Below, piece by piece: positions 52,660 through 61,739 of a stretch of DNA of 64,000 nt. The position numbers and the translations under genes are program-made. The stretch comes from JAMXLO01 sp963696645 (GTDB taxonomy: Bacteria > Pseudomonadota > Alphaproteobacteria > Acetobacterales > Acetobacteraceae), in NCBI GenBank assembly GCA_963696645.1, contig CAVOKY010000007.1, positions 1,178,001-1,242,000 of the forward strand. The letters are read 5' to 3'. Each line of letters starts with the position of its first letter. The stretch's first letter is position 1. Below the pieces are notes generated by a model. It worked only from the letters and a program-made list of their open reading frames with translations. It searched no databases and was not told the DNA's origin.

Positions 52660-53805
52660 TCAGCCCAGCACGCCTGCCGCCGCCGCCGCTGCGATCTCTT
52701 CCGGCCTCACGCCCCACTCCGCTAGCACAGCGCGAGGCTCCGCCGCGCCCGCCGTTTCCGGCGCTGTCGGCTGCTCCAACGGCGTCCGGCTGAACCGCGG
52801 CGCCGGCGCAGGCTGTGCCACGCCGTCCAACGCAATGAACGCGTCGCGCGCGCGGTTATGCGGATGGCCCGGCGCCTCGTCCATCGACAGCACCGGCGCG
52901 AAGCACGCATCGCTGCCCTCCAGCAGCCTGCACCACTCGTCGCGTGTCCGGCTGCGGAAACGTTCGGCCAACCGTGCCTTCGCCTCCGGCCATCGCTCGC
53001 GATCCAACTGCGGCGGCATCGTTTCCGGATCGATCTCCAGCAGCCGCAGCAGTTCCGCGTGGAACTTCGCCTCGATCGCCGCCACCGACACATAGCGGCC
53101 ATCGGCGCACTCGTACACCTCGTAGAAATACGCACCCAAGTCCGTCATGTTGCCGCCACGCCCGCCATCCATCCGGCCGGCCGCCTTGGCGCCATATACC
53201 GAGGTCATCAGCGACGACGCGCCATCGACCATCGCCGCATCCACCACCTGCCCCTTGCCGGACTGCCGCGCCTCGATGATCGCGGCCAGCACACCCACCA
53301 CCAGGTACAGCGCGCCACCGCCGAAGTCGCCGACCAGATTGAGCGGCGGCGTCGGCGGCGCCCCCTTGCGCCCGATCGCGTCCAGCGCACCGGTCAATGC
53401 GATGTAATTCAGGTCATGCCCCGCCGCGTGCGCCAGCGGCCCCTCCTGACCCCAGCCCGTCACCCTGCCGAACACCAGGCGCGGATTGCGCGCCAGGCAA
53501 ACGTCGGGACCAAGCCCCAGCCGTTCCATCACCTTCGGACGGAAGCCCTCGATCAGCGCATCGGCCTGCCCGATCAGCCGCAGCGTCAGGTCGATGGCCT
53601 CCGGCCGCTTCAGATCGAGCTGAATGACGTGGCGACTTCGCTTCAACAATTCGAACTTCGTGGCGAGCGGAATGCCAAGCCCGCTGTCGGTCACGCGGTC
53701 GATGCGCAGCACCGTGGCGCCCATCTCGGCCAGCATCATCGCCGCCATCGGGCAAGGACCGATGCCGGCGAATTCGATCACCTTGATGCCTGAGAGCGGG
53801 CCCAT
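52660..53805 (-). CDS. CaiB/BaiF-family CoA-transferase or alpha-methylacyl-CoA racemase
   Basis: A 381-residue family III CoA-transferase. LSGIKVIEFAGIGPCPMAAM is the typical start. GHDLNYIALTGAL and LVGDFGGGALYLVVG match the catalytic His and Asp regions of alpha-methylacyl-CoA racemase rather than the single-Asp CoA-transferases, so racemisation of a 2-methylacyl-CoA is the better guess. ATG 53805 shares its A with the DUF3500 stop (TGATG); GTG 53808 is an alternative. The overlap implies joint expression. Confidence 0.88.
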   Translation of the reverse strand: MGPLSGIKVIEFAGIGPCPMAAMMLAEMGATVLRIDRVTDSGLGIPLATKFELLKRSRHVIQLDLKRPEAIDLTLRLIGQADALIEGFRPKVMERLGLGPDVCLARNPRLVFGRVTGWGQEGPLAHAAGHDLNYIALTGALDAIGRKGAPPTPPLNLVGDFGGGALYLVVGVLAAIIEARQSGKGQVVDAAMVDGASSLMTSVYGAKAAGRMDGGRGGNMTDLGAYFYEVYECADGRYVSVAAIEAKFHAELLRLLEIDPETMPPQLDRERWPEAKARLAERFRSRTRDEWCRLLEGSDACFAPVLSMDEAPGHPHNRARDAFIALDGVAQPAPAPRFSRTPLEQPTAPETAGAAEPRAVLAEWGVRPEEIAAAAAAGVLG

Positions 53806-55031
53806 CACGCCGCCCTGCCATGATCGTGATGATGGTGGTGGTGGTGGTGGTGCCCCGCGCCTGGATGCGAATGGGTGTGCTGCGCATAGTGCTGGCGCAG
53901 CAGGTCCTTGCCGTAGTCGTTGCCGTTCGGCGTGCGCACCACCGTGTGGATATGGTCGCGTGACGGCGTGTCGTTGTCGTAGACAATGCCGGACTGGTGA
54001 TCGAACTCGACGAGGATGACCGGGCTCAGGATGCGATAGTAGAACGGGCTCGCATCGTCGAACGGGCCGACCCAGGCGAACCGCGTCTCGCCAAGATGAC
54101 GCTTCGCCTCGGCATACCGCACATTGGCGTGTCCCGGCCGCAAGCGGCCCGTATAGAGTCCAAGCAGCGCTTCCAGACGCTCGCGCCCCTCCGCCGGCAG
54201 GTCGTCATGGCGGATCCCAACCGCATCAATCCTCTGATTGTCGCGGAACGCGGCCGTGAACAGCTCCGAGGGAAGGTCCTTGCCCACCGTCACGCGCCGG
54301 CGCTCATCGTCAGACAGCGCGCGCATCAATGCATGCCCCTGCTCCTCTTCCGCGGCGAACACACGCGTGCCGGCATATTTGCCGAAACGCGCGAGCACCG
54401 GCTCCGAACCCATGAACGCGGGCGTCAGCACAAGCTGATCGCCGAGTACGAAGCAGTTGAGGTTGAGGTGGTGGCCGTCGATCTGCCAGCCCCATGGCTC
54501 ATCCGGCGATGGATCTCCGAAGATGCTGACCCAGTAGAACCATTCGCTGTATTCCTCGGGCTTGCCGGTGATCTCCAGCGCGTGCTCGTTGAGCCGCATC
54601 ACGTCGCGCGCGCTGCGGTATCCCGCCTCGCTCATGCTTTCCCGCAGCAACGTCAGCGCGGCCTCGCGCTGATCATGCCCCAGATCGGCAAGGCAGACAC
54701 CGTGCCGCATCACCCACGGATGGATGTTGCACCACATCCGCCACGCCTCGTCGCCGATGGCAAACGACGCTGCTGTGCGTTGCGCCGCGCTGAGCGTCGC
54801 GAGGAACGCACGCGCCGCCTCCATTACGGGCGCGAGCGAAATTCCGGTCTTCTCGATCGAGAACACACCGGACGCGAGCTTGCCGTCGGGCGCAATGCCA
54901 TGGAACGGTTCGGCAAGCCCCGACTTCGCCCGCTCCCCCATCGCCTGCAGCCGCTGCGGCAATTCGAATGGCCGGTTCGCCGGTGTCGGCGCCCTGTGCC
55001 GCAAGCCGAAATGCGCTGACTCACCTGCCAT
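53805..55031 (-). CDS. DUF3500 protein with a C-terminal His run
   Basis: A 408-residue protein of the DUF3500 family. The conserved parts are WRMWCNIHPWVMRHGV, then DEPWGWQIDGHHLNLNCFV and YYRILSPVILVEFDHQSG, which together suggest a metal or cofactor site rich in His. The C-terminus ends HPGAGHHHHHHHHHDHGRAA, a probable metal-binding tail. The function is unknown; relatives are often annotated only as DUF3500. ATG 55031 has GGAGG upstream. The gene is coupled to the CaiB-type gene, hinting at a role in acyl-CoA or metal-dependent acid metabolism (inference). Confidence 0.82.
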   Translation of the reverse strand: MAGESAHFGLRHRAPTPANRPFELPQRLQAMGERAKSGLAEPFHGIAPDGKLASGVFSIEKTGISLAPVMEAARAFLATLSAAQRTAASFAIGDEAWRMWCNIHPWVMRHGVCLADLGHDQREAALTLLRESMSEAGYRSARDVMRLNEHALEITGKPEEYSEWFYWVSIFGDPSPDEPWGWQIDGHHLNLNCFVLGDQLVLTPAFMGSEPVLARFGKYAGTRVFAAEEEQGHALMRALSDDERRRVTVGKDLPSELFTAAFRDNQRIDAVGIRHDDLPAEGRERLEALLGLYTGRLRPGHANVRYAEAKRHLGETRFAWVGPFDDASPFYYRILSPVILVEFDHQSGIVYDNDTPSRDHIHTVVRTPNGNDYGKDLLRQHYAQHTHSHPGAGHHHHHHHHHDHGRAA

Positions 55032-55176
55032 TGTTGGGTCCTCCATCTGTCTTTGCCTTTTGGCGGCCGCCGGCGCCCGGCATGCGATCAACTGATCGAG
55101 TGACGCCCCGCCATGCTGTGCCGCAACGATTGCAGCATGCGCGAGATCGCTGCTAGGAGCAATCAGCGGGCGCTCA

Positions 55177-55512
55177 CTAACAGATAATCTCGGAGATTGC
55201 GGTCCTGAGTTCCGCCTGATTCATTGGTTGCAACGTGCCAAGCTGGCGTATGATGAGCCGCTGCTCAATCGTGGCAAATACCGGTTTGATGGCGGACGGC
55301 TTCAACAAACCAGCCTGCTGCCATTGGCTGACCCAAACTTCACCCAATGCCGGCACGGAACGTATTTGGCTGGTTATTGCCATCACCACGACGTCCGGTC
55401 TGGCAGTATTGTAGGCGAGACTGCTAACGATCACCGCAGGTCGCTTCTTGAGCGTCCCCTGGTTGGTGAATGGGAACGGCACAAGGACGACGATGCCGAA
55501 TTCAAAGGGCAT
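55177..55512 (-). CDS. MazF/PemK-type toxin
   Basis: A 111-residue toxin of the CcdB/PemK fold. FEFGIVVLVPFPFTNQGTLK then KRPAVIVSSLAYN is the MazF-family core, and WVSQWQQAGLLKPSAIKP matches the second conserved block. Such toxins cleave mRNA when free. ATG 55512 lies 11 bases inside the preceding antitoxin gene, so the two overlap, as in typical modules. Confidence 0.87.
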   Translation of the reverse strand: MPFEFGIVVLVPFPFTNQGTLKKRPAVIVSSLAYNTARPDVVVMAITSQIRSVPALGEVWVSQWQQAGLLKPSAIKPVFATIEQRLIIRQLGTLQPMNQAELRTAISEIIC

Positions 55513-55702
55513 CGTAGACGTCGTCTTCCGGGTTGTTCCAAACCGCAGCGAAGGCATCCGCACTGGCAGCAGCGGCATCACGGGTCAATGTGCGCTGCTG
55601 GTCGCGCAACCGGATGAAGTCTACGAAGTCCTCGACTTCGTTCAGCCGTTCTTCCGGTAAGGCCTGGATTTTCTCTATCAAAATCTGAGCATGGGTGGGC
55701 AT
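55502..55702 (-). CDS. DUF2281-type antitoxin
   Basis: A 66-residue protein from ATG 55702: MPTHAQILIEKIQALPEERL, then NEVEDFVDFIRLRDQQRTL, the DUF2281 antitoxin pattern that pairs with MazF-like toxins. It overlaps the toxin gene by 11 bases. The same reading frame is open upstream without a stop all the way to 57202, through unrelated sequence, so a longer fused product is theoretically possible. Confidence 0.8.
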   Translation of the reverse strand: MPTHAQILIEKIQALPEERLNEVEDFVDFIRLRDQQRTLTRDAAAASADAFAAVWNNPEDDVYDAL

Positions 55703-55831
55703 GGCGGCGGCTCCTTTCACCTCACAAGATACATCATCGGATGATATAGGTCGTGGCGATGGCCGTATCAATTGAGGCTTGACGGTGAGCGCGTTGGGGC
55801 TCCTTACCGAAATGGGAGTCTGGTAAAGACA

Positions 55832-56377
55832 TCCTGGCTTCTCATCACGGGCATTCGCCTCAAGACCAGCCCAAGCCCACTCTTGAATGAAGCAGCGCGG
55901 TGGCAGCACTATCCAGCCGTCAGTATCACCTACCGCCGTAAAGTCATCAGCCGCAACGGCAAGTCCAGTAAGAGCACAGACGAGAGCTGCCCGCTCGTCA
56001 TGATTTCTGACGTCGCTGAATGATAGATCGATTACATGTTCGGGCAATAAATAGCTGAGCAGTTCCTGCAATATTCCAGTCGTTGCGAGATGTTCAAAGA
56101 ACTTGTCCGAACGATCCGCCCGGCGCGCAGCGATTGCTTCAGGGTCCTCAAGCATCACGCCAAGAAAGCTGCTCGGAAATGCTTCTACGACAGCTAATTC
56201 ATCGATCCGTACAGCGTGCGCGGCCATCCCAAGCCGACACCGTTCCAGAACCACTCTAGCACAAGCATTCGCCGCGGCATTGAGCTTCTTGCCGACTGGC
56301 GCGTTCGACTGTCCGGGCTTGCCGATCCGTGGTCCGAGAGGTCGACGGGTCAGCACGTGCTCGGCAACACGGTAGCG
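55832..56377 (-). pseudogene. C-terminal part of a DUF429-like protein, truncated
   Basis: This stretch encodes RRPLGPRIGKPGQSNAPVGK, then VVEAFPSSFLGVML, RRADRSDKFFEHLATTG and NHDERAALVCALTGLAVAAD, ending with DGWIVLPPRCFIQEWAWAGL. The pattern fits the C-terminal half of DUF429-type predicted nucleases. The N-terminal half is missing: the frame joins at 56377 directly to a duplicated MFS fragment. It also runs on in frame into the antitoxin gene. It is probably a relic left by recombination. Confidence 0.5.
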
Positions 56378-57064
56378 TGCGATAACCTGCGCCTGGTGCG
56401 TGACCATCTGGTCCAGCAGCATCGCGCCATGCCGCGTCTCCGGGTTCAGCATCCGCTCCACCGTGTCGTGCCCTTGCAGCACCCGATCGAACGGCGTAAT
56501 CCCCGCGACGATATCGGCATGCGTCGTCTGGATGCCGCGCGTCAGGCTGAACGAGGTGACCGATATCCCGATCGCGGACCCGATATTCCGCGCCAGCGAC
56601 TGCATCGACATCGCCTCACCGCGCAGCGACGCCGGCAGCGTGGTATAGGCCGTCACCGTCATCGGGTTGAACACCAGCCCCACGGTGAAGCCCTGCAGGA
56701 TCATCGTGAACATCATCTCGCCCGCGGTCAGGTCGGGCGTCCAGTTGCTCATGGTGTAGAGCACCCAGCCAAGCCCCAGCAGGCCGACCGCCATGATCTT
56801 GCGTTGGTCCACCCGCATGCCCATGCGCGCGGCGAGGAACATCGAGGCGATGATGCCGATCCCGCGCGGCGCCATCACCCAGCCGGCGGTATACACCGGA
56901 TAGCCCGCCAGGTTCTGCAGGTAGGGCGCCAGCAGTGCCGATGTCGACAACATCAGCGACGATACGCAGAAGATCATGATGATGGCCGAGGCGAAGTTGC
57001 GGTCCTTGAACAGACCCGGCGGCAGGAACGGCTTCTCCGCGGTGAACATGTGCACGACGAACAG
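56378..57064 (-). pseudogene. duplicated internal fragment of the EmrB-type MFS gene
   Basis: This 687-base segment is nearly identical, with about ten base differences by eye, to 59918-60604 inside the intact EmrB-type gene on the same strand. It encodes the middle of the transporter (LFVVHMFTAEKPFLPPGLFK to MLLDQMVTHQAQVIA) and lacks both ends. At 57064 it abruptly joins unrelated sequence. It is fused in frame to the DUF429-like remnant. Confidence 0.85.
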
Positions 57065-57065
57065 G

Positions 57066-57390
57066 CGCCAGGCGCGAGGCCAGTTGCCGCACCAACTGCA
57101 CCGCGCGCCATCGATGCCGCGGTGCGCCGGCGACACTCCCAGGAACTGCGTCGCTTCGCCGTTCTCCCGCGCGGACGCGCGGCGCTCCAGTTCCGCGATC
57201 ATTGGCGCAACTGCGATAGCACCTCAGGATCCGGCGCCGTGCTGGCAAAAGCCCGCAGGCAAGCCGCCATGGCGCACAGCCCCTCGGCGGTATTCCGAGC
57301 CACCGACAAACTCAGGACAAGGTCGAGAGGTTTCCCTTATTACTTTACCGTTACGTAATCTTCAAGTGTGCCGCACGTACACGTGCCGCG
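57066..57390. other. region of unrecognised sequence between the MFS fragment and the DUF2786 gene
   Basis: These 325 bases follow the breakpoint of the duplicated MFS segment. On the minus strand one frame reads GLCAMAACLRAFASTAP and ends LSQLRQ at a stop near 57204, resembling the tail of some protein, but I cannot name it. The last 60 bases are AT-richer. No promoter or RNA is identified. Confidence 0.4.
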
Positions 57391-59157
57391 TCACGCCGCC
57401 TGGGTAATCGCTGGCGTGAATTCGAACCGCTGACCGGCCGCCTCCCCTGCCGCAAAGGCGTCGGAGAGAACGCGCCTGCCCCGCCCCATCTCGCGTGTTT
57501 GCAGATCAAGGCCGAGCTTGGCCACCTCCTCATCCACCATTGCCGCTTTCACCGGCACGAGATCGCGGCCGGCGGCGCTGCGCTGGTTGGCGTAGCGCGC
57601 TGTTCGCATCGCCTGCAGCTTATCGCTGATCCCTCGGCCGAGGCCGATCTGGAACGAATTGGTGGCACTGCGCCGCTCACCCGCCATCCGGGCATAGAGG
57701 CCGCTCGCACGGAACGCCTCCGTCTCGGTCTCGAACGCCCGCTCGACCATTTCATAGAGGTATTGCGCCGCAGCTACATCGCCACGCAGACCGAAGAACA
57801 CGTAGCGCAGCGCCTTGCCCTTCGCCTGCTCCAGCCAGACACGGCAGTCAAAGAACGCGGCAATGCCCGGGACGCAACTGTCAATCGGGGCGAAGCGACG
57901 ACGGTTGGTCTGGATGCCCACGCCATCGCAAGGCTGCGCACGAAAATCCAGTTCACCGAGTGACAGGCCGTAGCGGTCCAGCAGTTCCGCCACCTTCTCC
58001 GCTGCTGCCAGAGCCTCCTGTTCGGTGCAACCCTGTGCAACCGTCTTGGCCCGCAGCCCCTGGATGCGCTGCACCAGACGCTCAAGTGCCGGGTCGCCGG
58101 CACGACGCGCGCCGATGCCGCCGGCGAGCCGCTGCTGCAGGGTCCTGAACAGCGTGCACGCGTCGGGCGGCAGCCGGCCCGCCGCAATGGCGTTGTCCAG
58201 CGCACGCCCGACCGCGCCCAAGGTCAGCGTGCCCGAGCCAACGCGTTCGCGGCGCAGTACCGTTTCCATCTGCACCAGGAGCAACCGCTCGATCGCGATC
58301 GCCATCCCTTCCTCTCCGGCATCCCGTGCCAATGCCGCCGCGGCGAGCGCCTCGAGCATGGTCGGCAGGTCGGCAAGCTGGCGTGTGCGCTGCAGCAACG
58401 ACGTGTCCGGAGCCCTATCCGCCAATGCCGCCCACGCCATTGCCAACATGAGCAGCGGGCCGTCCTCGCTCTCGAAGAAGTCGTCCGGGGAGTCGAGATC
58501 GCTGGATGGCCGGTTCAGCCCGGGCACGTCCAGCGTGCCATGTCGCACCACGTGGCCATACACCGCCTCTGCCCAGCGCGCACCGGCAGTGACGCCAGCA
58601 GCACCGGCGGCCGGATGGCCGCGAGCGACCGCGAATGCGGCCGGATCGAGCGGCGTGATCGCGCCGGGCAGGCAGCAGAGATCGCCATCCAGCATCACCA
58701 CGCGACCGAACAGCACCGTTCCGGCAGCCAGCGGCGGCAGTTCCGCACCGACGACGTGTAACAGCTGGTCCGTCACGACATCACGCATCATGACCTCGCG
58801 CATCTGGCCCTCTGGTTCCAGCCGCAGCAGCCGGAATTGGGCCTTGCGAAGAGCGGCGATGACCGCTGCCTCCGCCGGCGGAGCATTGGCGCGGCTCCTG
58901 GCGAGGCGGTCGAACGCGGTCGTGCCGCTTGCGGCAGGCTGCGAGAGCAGCAGGTCCATAGACAGCAACGTCGCGTCCGCCGCCATGGCGATCATCCGTT
59001 CCTCCGACATTCCTTCTATGTCGCGTCGGGTAAGCCATTTGCGGATCACCGCCTCGCCGCGGTCGGCCGGCACAAACTGGATGGCCGAAGCCAGCAGTGC
59101 GGCAGTCTGGCGGCAGGCGTCCTGCGATGACGGTTTGGCGGCGGCAGCGTGCGGCAT
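57391..59157 (-). CDS. DUF2786 protein, 588 residues
   Basis: A long cytoplasmic protein. The C-terminal third has the DUF2786 helical unit at about residues 360-405 (RIQGLRAKTVAQGCTEQEAL then KVAELLDRYGLSLGEL). A DUF7168-like region follows (AFFDCRVWLEQAKGKALRYV, FGLRGDVAAAQYLYEMVERA, NSFQIGLGRGISDKL). The N-terminal 350 residues are Ala-rich and unrecognised, with no membrane helix. DUF2786 proteins occur near mobile elements and phage genes, and their role is unknown. ATG 59157 follows AAAGGA. It lies between an MFS duplication and an IS110 remnant. Confidence 0.8.
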   Translation of the reverse strand: MPHAAAAKPSSQDACRQTAALLASAIQFVPADRGEAVIRKWLTRRDIEGMSEERMIAMAADATLLSMDLLLSQPAASGTTAFDRLARSRANAPPAEAAVIAALRKAQFRLLRLEPEGQMREVMMRDVVTDQLLHVVGAELPPLAAGTVLFGRVVMLDGDLCCLPGAITPLDPAAFAVARGHPAAGAAGVTAGARWAEAVYGHVVRHGTLDVPGLNRPSSDLDSPDDFFESEDGPLLMLAMAWAALADRAPDTSLLQRTRQLADLPTMLEALAAAALARDAGEEGMAIAIERLLLVQMETVLRRERVGSGTLTLGAVGRALDNAIAAGRLPPDACTLFRTLQQRLAGGIGARRAGDPALERLVQRIQGLRAKTVAQGCTEQEALAAAEKVAELLDRYGLSLGELDFRAQPCDGVGIQTNRRRFAPIDSCVPGIAAFFDCRVWLEQAKGKALRYVFFGLRGDVAAAQYLYEMVERAFETETEAFRASGLYARMAGERRSATNSFQIGLGRGISDKLQAMRTARYANQRSAAGRDLVPVKAAMVDEEVAKLGLDLQTREMGRGRRVLSDAFAAGEAAGQRFEFTPAITQAA

Positions 59158-59356
59158 GGTCGGTTCCTTTCAGACCATGCTTGCATAGCAATTGGCCATC
59201 GAGTCGCGTGCACGCCATCCCGCAGCCTTACTGACCAGCCTGTCGACGTCCGACGGGGCAGGCTCGCTCACACTTGCCGGGCCGATAAGATCGGGCCGTG
59301 ACCGGTTATGGGAATGGACGCGCCAGAGGCGAACCGGGGGCATCTCTGCCACCTAT

Positions 59357-59797
59357 TTACGCCGCCGCACGCGCTGCGGCCGCAGCGTCACGGCTCCAGC
59401 GAAACCCGCCGCCATCTGCCCACATGCGATGCATGATCACCGCAAGCCTGCGCACGACTGCCACCGTCGCACGGCGCAATCCCCGTCGCTTGGCGATCGG
59501 CATGCCCCACGCTTTCAGCGCCGACCCACGGGTGAGACGTATCAGCAACGTGCGCCACCAGGAACAACGCTTCCCACGCCAGCCGATCGCCGCTCTTGCT
59601 GATCCTGCCGTTACCGTCGGTCTCGCCGGATGCGCATTTGCGCGGCGTCAGTCGGAGGTGGGCACCGGCATCGCGCGAGCGGCCGAACCGCGCTGGATCG
59701 TCGATCGGCTTTGCAAGTCCACGACACAGATGGCCGTTTCCTCAAGTGAGACATCCAGACCAACAAGGCATGTCACGAGCGCCTCCGCCTCAGCAAC
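59357..59797 (-). pseudogene. IS110-family transposase remnant
   Basis: The beginning of an IS110-type transposase is visible near 59797 (LVGLDVSLEETAICVVDLQS). The C-terminal transposase_20 half then follows in shifted frames: SGETDGNGRISKSGDRLA, then SALKAWGMPIAKRRGLRRAT and VAVVRRLAVIMHRMW. The middle, including most of the RuvC-like catalytic domain, is deleted and at least two frame changes are present. Clearly inactive. Confidence 0.8.
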
Positions 59798-59812
59798 GGC
59801 GCCACCTCGCAC

Positions 59813-61333
59813 CTAATCCCCCGCCGCCACGGCCGGCCGCTCGTGCTTCCGCATCAGCAACAGCAACAACAGCGGTGGAATGACCGTCAGCATCATCAGG
59901 CGGAAGTCGTTGTTGTAGGCGATGATCTGCGCCTGGTGCGTCACCATCTGGTCCAGCAGCATCGCGCCATGCCGCGTCTCCGGGTTCAGCATCCGCTCCA
60001 CCGTGTCGTGCCCTTGCAGCACCCGATCGAACGGCGTAATCCCCGCGACGATATCGGCATGCGTCGTCTGGATGCCGCGCGTCAGGCTGAACGAGGTGAC
60101 CGATATCCCGATCGCGGACCCGATATTCCGCGCCAGCGACTGCATCGACGTCGCCTCACCGCGCAGCGACGCCGGCAGCGTGGTATAGGCCATCACCGTC
60201 ATCGGGTTGAACACCAGCCCCACGGTGAAGCCCTGCAGGATCATGGTGAACATCATCTCGCCCGCGGTCACGTCGGGCGTCCAGTTGCTCATGGTGTAGA
60301 GCACCCAGCCAAGCCCCAGCAGGCCGACCGCCATGATCTTGCGTTGGTCCACCCGCATGCCCATGCGCGCGGCGAGGAACATCGAGGCGATGATGCCTAT
60401 CCCGCGCGGCGCCATCACCCAACCGGCGGTATACACCGGATAGCCCGCCAGGTTCTGCAGATAGGGCGCCAGCAGCGCCGATGTCGACAGCATCAGCGAC
60501 GATACGCAGAAGATCATGATGATGGCCGAGGCGAAGTTGCGGTCCTTGAACAGACCCGGCGGCAGGAACGGCTTCTCCGCGGTGAACATGTGCACGACGA
60601 ACAGATAGAACGCGAGACCCGCGATCACCGCCTCCACGATGATCTCGCGTGAGCCGAACCAGTCGAGTTCCTGGCCGCGATCCAGCAGCATCTGCAAACA
60701 ACCGGCGGCGATTCCCAGCATCGCAAAGCCATACCAGGAGAAGCTGAGCTGCGGCCGCGCCGGCGTCTCGCGCATGAACAGCATGATGCCGATCAACGCG
60801 AGGATGCCGAACGGCAGGTTGACGTAGAACACCCAGCGCCAGGAGTAGAGATCGGTCAGGTAGCCGCCCAGTGTCGGTCCGATCATCGGTCCCATGGTGA
60901 CGCCCATGGAGAAGATCGCCATCGCCTGCGCGCGACGCGAGAACGGGTAGATGTCGAGCATCGTGGCCTGCGACAACGGCGCCAGAGCAGCACCGAACAT
61001 GCCTTGCAGTAGGCGGAAGCCCACCAGTTGCTGCAGCGTCTGCGCCGCGCCGCACAGCATGGAGGCGGCAGTGAAGCCGATGATGCAGAGCATGAACAGC
61101 CGCTTGCGGCCGAAGCGGACGGCCAGCCATCCGACCGGTGCGGTCATGATGGCGGCGGCGATCACGTAGGAAGTCAGCACCCAGGTGATCTCGTCGTAGG
61201 AGGCCGACATGCTGCCCTGCATGTACGGCAGCGCCACGTTGGCGATGGTGGAGTCCAGCGTCTGCATGAACATGGCCAGCATGGCCGAGGCCGTGAGCAG
61301 ACCGCGATGGGGAACCCGGGTGGTTTCAGACAT
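59813..61333 (-). CDS. EmrB/QacA-type multidrug efflux MFS transporter (DHA2 family)
   Basis: A 506-residue inner-membrane drug:H+ antiporter with fourteen predicted helices. TLDSTIANVALPYMQGSM is the DHA2 motif of helix 1. LAVRFGRKRLFMLCIIGF, then GVTMGPMIGPTLGGYL (antiporter motif C) and SWRWVFYVNLPFGI follow. ATG 61333 has CAGGAA upstream. No EmrA-like partner is adjacent. The internal part 59918-60604 also occurs as the truncated copy at 56378-57064. It is divergent from the LivK-type gene, with a hairpin array between. Confidence 0.92.
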   Translation of the reverse strand: MSETTRVPHRGLLTASAMLAMFMQTLDSTIANVALPYMQGSMSASYDEITWVLTSYVIAAAIMTAPVGWLAVRFGRKRLFMLCIIGFTAASMLCGAAQTLQQLVGFRLLQGMFGAALAPLSQATMLDIYPFSRRAQAMAIFSMGVTMGPMIGPTLGGYLTDLYSWRWVFYVNLPFGILALIGIMLFMRETPARPQLSFSWYGFAMLGIAAGCLQMLLDRGQELDWFGSREIIVEAVIAGLAFYLFVVHMFTAEKPFLPPGLFKDRNFASAIIMIFCVSSLMLSTSALLAPYLQNLAGYPVYTAGWVMAPRGIGIIASMFLAARMGMRVDQRKIMAVGLLGLGWVLYTMSNWTPDVTAGEMMFTMILQGFTVGLVFNPMTVMAYTTLPASLRGEATSMQSLARNIGSAIGISVTSFSLTRGIQTTHADIVAGITPFDRVLQGHDTVERMLNPETRHGAMLLDQMVTHQAQIIAYNNDFRLMMLTVIPPLLLLLLMRKHERPAVAAGD

Positions 61334-61403
61334 TTCCTGGACGTTTATCCGTAGCCGCCTCCATTGTGCCCCCGCCTGCCCGCCAGCGCAAAATCAGGGC
61401 AGG

Positions 61404-61637
61404 TCAGGGCTCCGCCCTGAAACCCGCCAGGAGGCTTTACCTCCTGGACCTCCAGCAAAGGCAGTCGCCTTTGCAATCCAATCCTTTTCGACCGGTGGGG
61501 GCGGGGTAGCAGAGCCTGGCATTGGCCAGGCTCTGCTACCCCCGCCCCCACCGGTCGAAAGTGAAAGGTTCCAAGGGCGTCGCCCTTGGCGGGAGTCCAG
61601 AGGGCAAAGCCCTCTGGTGGGGTCAGGCTCAAAGCCT
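61404..61637. repeat. symmetric array of seven hairpins in a divergent promoter region
   Basis: A central long hairpin (arms 61486-61520 and 61525-61560, one bulged C, four-base loop) is flanked on each side by three shorter hairpins. Left: 61404-61420, 61427-61447 and 61455-61474. Right: 61571-61589, 61597-61617 and 61625-61637. Read outward from the centre, the two sides have the same order, spacing style and linker words (TGGAGGTCC against GCGGGAGTCC), so they are inverted copies of one module. The array is entirely non-coding. Confidence 0.85.
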
Positions 61638-61739
61638 CGCCCCGCATCCGTCCGTCTCCGCATTGACGCCGCAGCGCCGCCCTCCCTAAGCTCCTCCCGG
61701 GGTGGCTTGACGAAGCATAATCAGAACAGGGGGAATGCC

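Noticed and set aside
61404..61637. CRISPR array
   Set aside because: The stems differ in sequence and spacing, there are no uniform direct repeats or unique spacers, and no cas genes are in the window.
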